Below the pieces are notes generated by a model. The model was given only the letters and a program-made list of their open reading frames with translations, was not told where the DNA came from and did no database searches. This document shows, piece by piece, positions 6,323-7,218 of a stretch of DNA of 7,218 nt; the stretch's first letter is position 1, and each line of letters starts with the position of its first letter. Position numbers and translations under genes: made by a program. The stretch covers positions 1 to 7,218 of the forward strand of contig JAILDR010000085.1 of assembly GCA_024689285.1 (NCBI GenBank), read 5' to 3'. The DNA comes from Bacteroidales bacterium. GTDB lineage: Bacteria; Bacteroidota; Bacteroidia; Bacteroidales; F082.

Positions 6323-7001
6323 ATATAATGATAGGGTCTTGGATGTAAATTCCTATTTCGACATACTATCATTTGAAGATGCAGTAGAAACATATAGGCA
6401 AAAACCTATAGTGAATACCGACCAAGGGCAGCAGCTTTTGATCAATAATACTATGCAAAAATGCATGAGAGCAAACGCCATCATATTACTATACAATCTC
6501 GTTGAATCTACATTCTGTAATTGTGTGCAACTTATTTATGATGCTATTAGTGATGAACATCTTACCTATACGCAAGTAACGCACGAACTACGAAAGGTTT
6601 GGATAGATCTTTCGTTTGAGGCGGAATGGCATGTTGATGCGGTAAGGAAACATGCAAAAGATTTGTCAGATCATCTTCATTCAGCAGTTCTATCATATTC
6701 AGATATGCCTGCGGGAACTTCTGGAAATCTTGATTTTGCACAAATGGTTGAGATTAGTAAGAAATTTGGAATCAACTTTGGATATGTACCCGATGTGGAG
6801 GAGGTAAAAAAGACACTACTTTTTGTAAAGACAAACAGAAATGATTTGGCTCATGGTAACGTGTCTTATAGTACGGTAGGTGCTAGTGTTTCCTTGGGTG
6901 AATTAATTAATCATAAAACTTATACAATGACTTTTCTGAATCATTGCATTGGTGTGTACGAACAATATGTTCAACAAAAAAGATATAAATATAGTTTATG
7001 A
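6306..7001 (+). CDS. HEPN-domain ribonuclease, MAE_28990/MAE_18760-like
   Basis: This 231-residue helical protein has no export signal. The catalytic HEPN motif Rx4H is present and intact as RNDLAHG (R178, H183), near the end of a helix (VEEVKKTLLFVKTNRNDL). An earlier conserved-looking helix MRANAIILLYNLVESTF (54-70) matches the R..A...LYN.vE pattern I associate with MAE_28990-type HEPN proteins. HEPN proteins of this type are metal-independent RNases used as toxins or abortive-infection effectors. The start codon lies 17 nt inside the DUF262 gene, so the proteins are likely made together and may regulate one another. It is the most AT-rich gene here: 23 G+C in the sampled 60 bases 6541-6600, against 36 in 3241-3300 of the ATPase gene. 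The substrate is unknown. HEPN membership is strong; the subfamily is less sure. Confidence 0.85.
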   Translation: MAIRAEYNDRVLDVNSYFDILSFEDAVETYRQKPIVNTDQGQQLLINNTMQKCMRANAIILLYNLVESTFCNCVQLIYDAISDEHLTYTQVTHELRKVWIDLSFEAEWHVDAVRKHAKDLSDHLHSAVLSYSDMPAGTSGNLDFAQMVEISKKFGINFGYVPDVEEVKKTLLFVKTNRNDLAHGNVSYSTVGASVSLGELINHKTYTMTFLNHCIGVYEQYVQQKRYKYSL

Positions 7002-7057
7002 AATCAACAGCGGCCACCCGGTCTTTACACGCAGCCGGGGTCGCTCAAAGGGGCTGA
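6998..7057 (+). CDS. Possible 19-residue ORF overlapping the HEPN stop codon (doubtful)
   Basis: An ATG inside the HEPN stop (ATGA at 6998-7001) opens a 19-codon frame (MKSTAATRSLHAAGVAQRG) ending with TGA at 7055-7057. The ATGA junction is the same arrangement used twice earlier in the locus, so coupled translation is possible. However, the frame runs straight through the stem of the hairpin at 7009-7045, and the peptide has no recognisable feature. It is probably chance. Confidence 0.12.
   Translation: MKSTAATRSLHAAGVAQRG
7009..7045 (+). other. GC-rich hairpin just after the HEPN gene
   Basis: AGCG (7009-7012) pairs with CGCT (7042-7045). ACCCGG (7016-7021) pairs with CCGGGGT (7035-7041), with one bulged G. 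A GCC bulge lies between the two stems on the 5' side, and the loop is 7022-7034. It could mark the end of the transcript, but no U tract follows, so it is not a standard intrinsic terminator. It may instead be the first helix of a structured RNA. Confidence 0.5.
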
Positions 7058-7085
7058 AAGGTCTTCCGCACAGCCTGAAAGCCCC
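7050..7085 (+). other. Second hairpin, GGGGCT/AGCCCC
   Basis: GGGGCT (7050-7055) pairs perfectly with AGCCCC (7080-7085). Inside, AGG (7059-7061) can pair with CCT (7074-7076). It follows the first hairpin after four bases and is followed by AAAA rather than T, so a + strand terminator is unlikely. Confidence 0.5.
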
Positions 7086-7104
7086 AAAATAACAGGGAGA
7101 GGAT

Positions 7105-7151
7105 GAGTCCGTAGGTCTCTCAAATATGGTTCAATTCCCAGCGGACTTCCA
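7105..7151 (+). ncRNA. tRNA-like fragment or structured RNA segment
   Basis: GAGTCCG (7105-7111) pairs with CGGACTT (7142-7148) over seven positions (six Watson-Crick and one G-T), like an acceptor stem. It is followed by TA at 7112-7113, as at tRNA positions 8-9. GGTTCAATTCC (7128-7138) matches a T-loop, and TTCCA (7147-7151) resembles a discriminator plus CCA. There is no room for D and anticodon arms (47 nt in all), and only two pairs flank the T-loop. It is therefore not a working tRNA. It may be a decayed tRNA or attachment site, a small tRNA-like RNA, or coincidence. Confidence 0.25.
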
Positions 7152-7179
7152 CGACCCGAATAGATACAATCCATATTGA
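7126..7179 (+). CDS. Possible 17-residue ORF (doubtful)
   Basis: ATG at 7126 opens MVQFPADFHDPNRYNPY, ending with TGA at 7177-7179. The frame is open upstream only to a TAA at 7090, with no other ATG. It overlaps the tRNA-like segment. It could be the remnant of a degraded gene end or simply chance. I recognise no family. Confidence 0.12.
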   Translation: MVQFPADFHDPNRYNPY

Positions 7180-7210
7180 TTAGAATTCAGAAGAACAAAA
7201 ACAACAATAT

Positions 7211-7218
7211 ATGTTCAA
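7211..7218 (+). CDS. Possible start of a following gene, cut by the window edge
   Basis: An ATG at 7211 follows an A-rich leader (7189-7205), which is the usual look of a Bacteroidetes translation start. Only two further bases of the next codon are visible after ATG TTC, so coding cannot be confirmed. The 10 bases ATATGTTCAA here also occur at 6965-6974 inside the HEPN gene. Confidence 0.2.

Noticed and set aside
7102..7121. Hammerhead ribozyme core (GATGAGTCCGT)
   Set aside because: The CUGAUGA half is incomplete and the required GAAA after stem II is absent; the likeness is limited to a common helper-stem sequence.
7050..7151. tmRNA (starts GGGGCTGA, ends in a GGTTCAATTCC-like T arm)
   Set aside because: The length is about 100 nt rather than 350 or more, there is no tag reading frame, and the ends do not form the tmRNA acceptor stem.

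Overview
The window looks like an accessory (probable defence) island from a Bacteroidales genome, Bacteroides/Prevotella-like. I base this on moderate GC, starts without clear Shine-Dalgarno sequences, a TAnnTTTG-type promoter element, upstream DNA built from short tandem repeats, and a nucleoid-associated protein of the type I recall from Bacteroidetes. All recognised genes lie on the + strand. No searches were run, so family names rest on motifs and architecture.

Positions 1-521 hold no convincing gene. They are a mosaic of short repeats: four 11-nt units (11-54), 7- and 8-nt units (127-201), an 11-nt-periodic stretch of eleven diverged units (211-331), and more 7/8-nt units (335-395). A possible promoter (490-519) abuts the first start codon.

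Positions 522-5153 hold four overlapping genes. They are a Cap4/DUF4297-like nuclease effector with an ABC-3C-type C-terminal region, a small middle component, a DUF3732-type ABC ATPase, and an NdpA/YejK-family nucleoid-associated protein. The first three have the layout of an ABC-three-component system (related in plan to Lamassu: effector, middle protein, SMC-like ATPase). The ATPase would act as DNA sensor or gate and the nuclease as effector. The fourth gene overlaps the ATPase gene by 20 nt and so appears to belong to the operon, which I do not recognise as a standard arrangement. The effector gene is split into two frames at a run of nine A (834-842). This could be an error, a mutation, a phase-variable switch or programmed slippage.

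Positions 5213-7001 hold a second, more AT-rich pair: a DUF262 (GmrS/ParB-like) protein overlapping a HEPN protein with an intact RNDLAH (Rx4H) ribonuclease motif. This is a second likely defence or toxin module.

Positions 7002-7218 turn abruptly GC-rich and hold several mutually competing helices, including a tRNA-like stretch with a 7-bp stem and a T-loop-like GGTTCAATTCC. This is either a structured RNA, a decayed tRNA/attachment site, or downstream regulatory DNA. A further start codon at 7211 may open the next gene.
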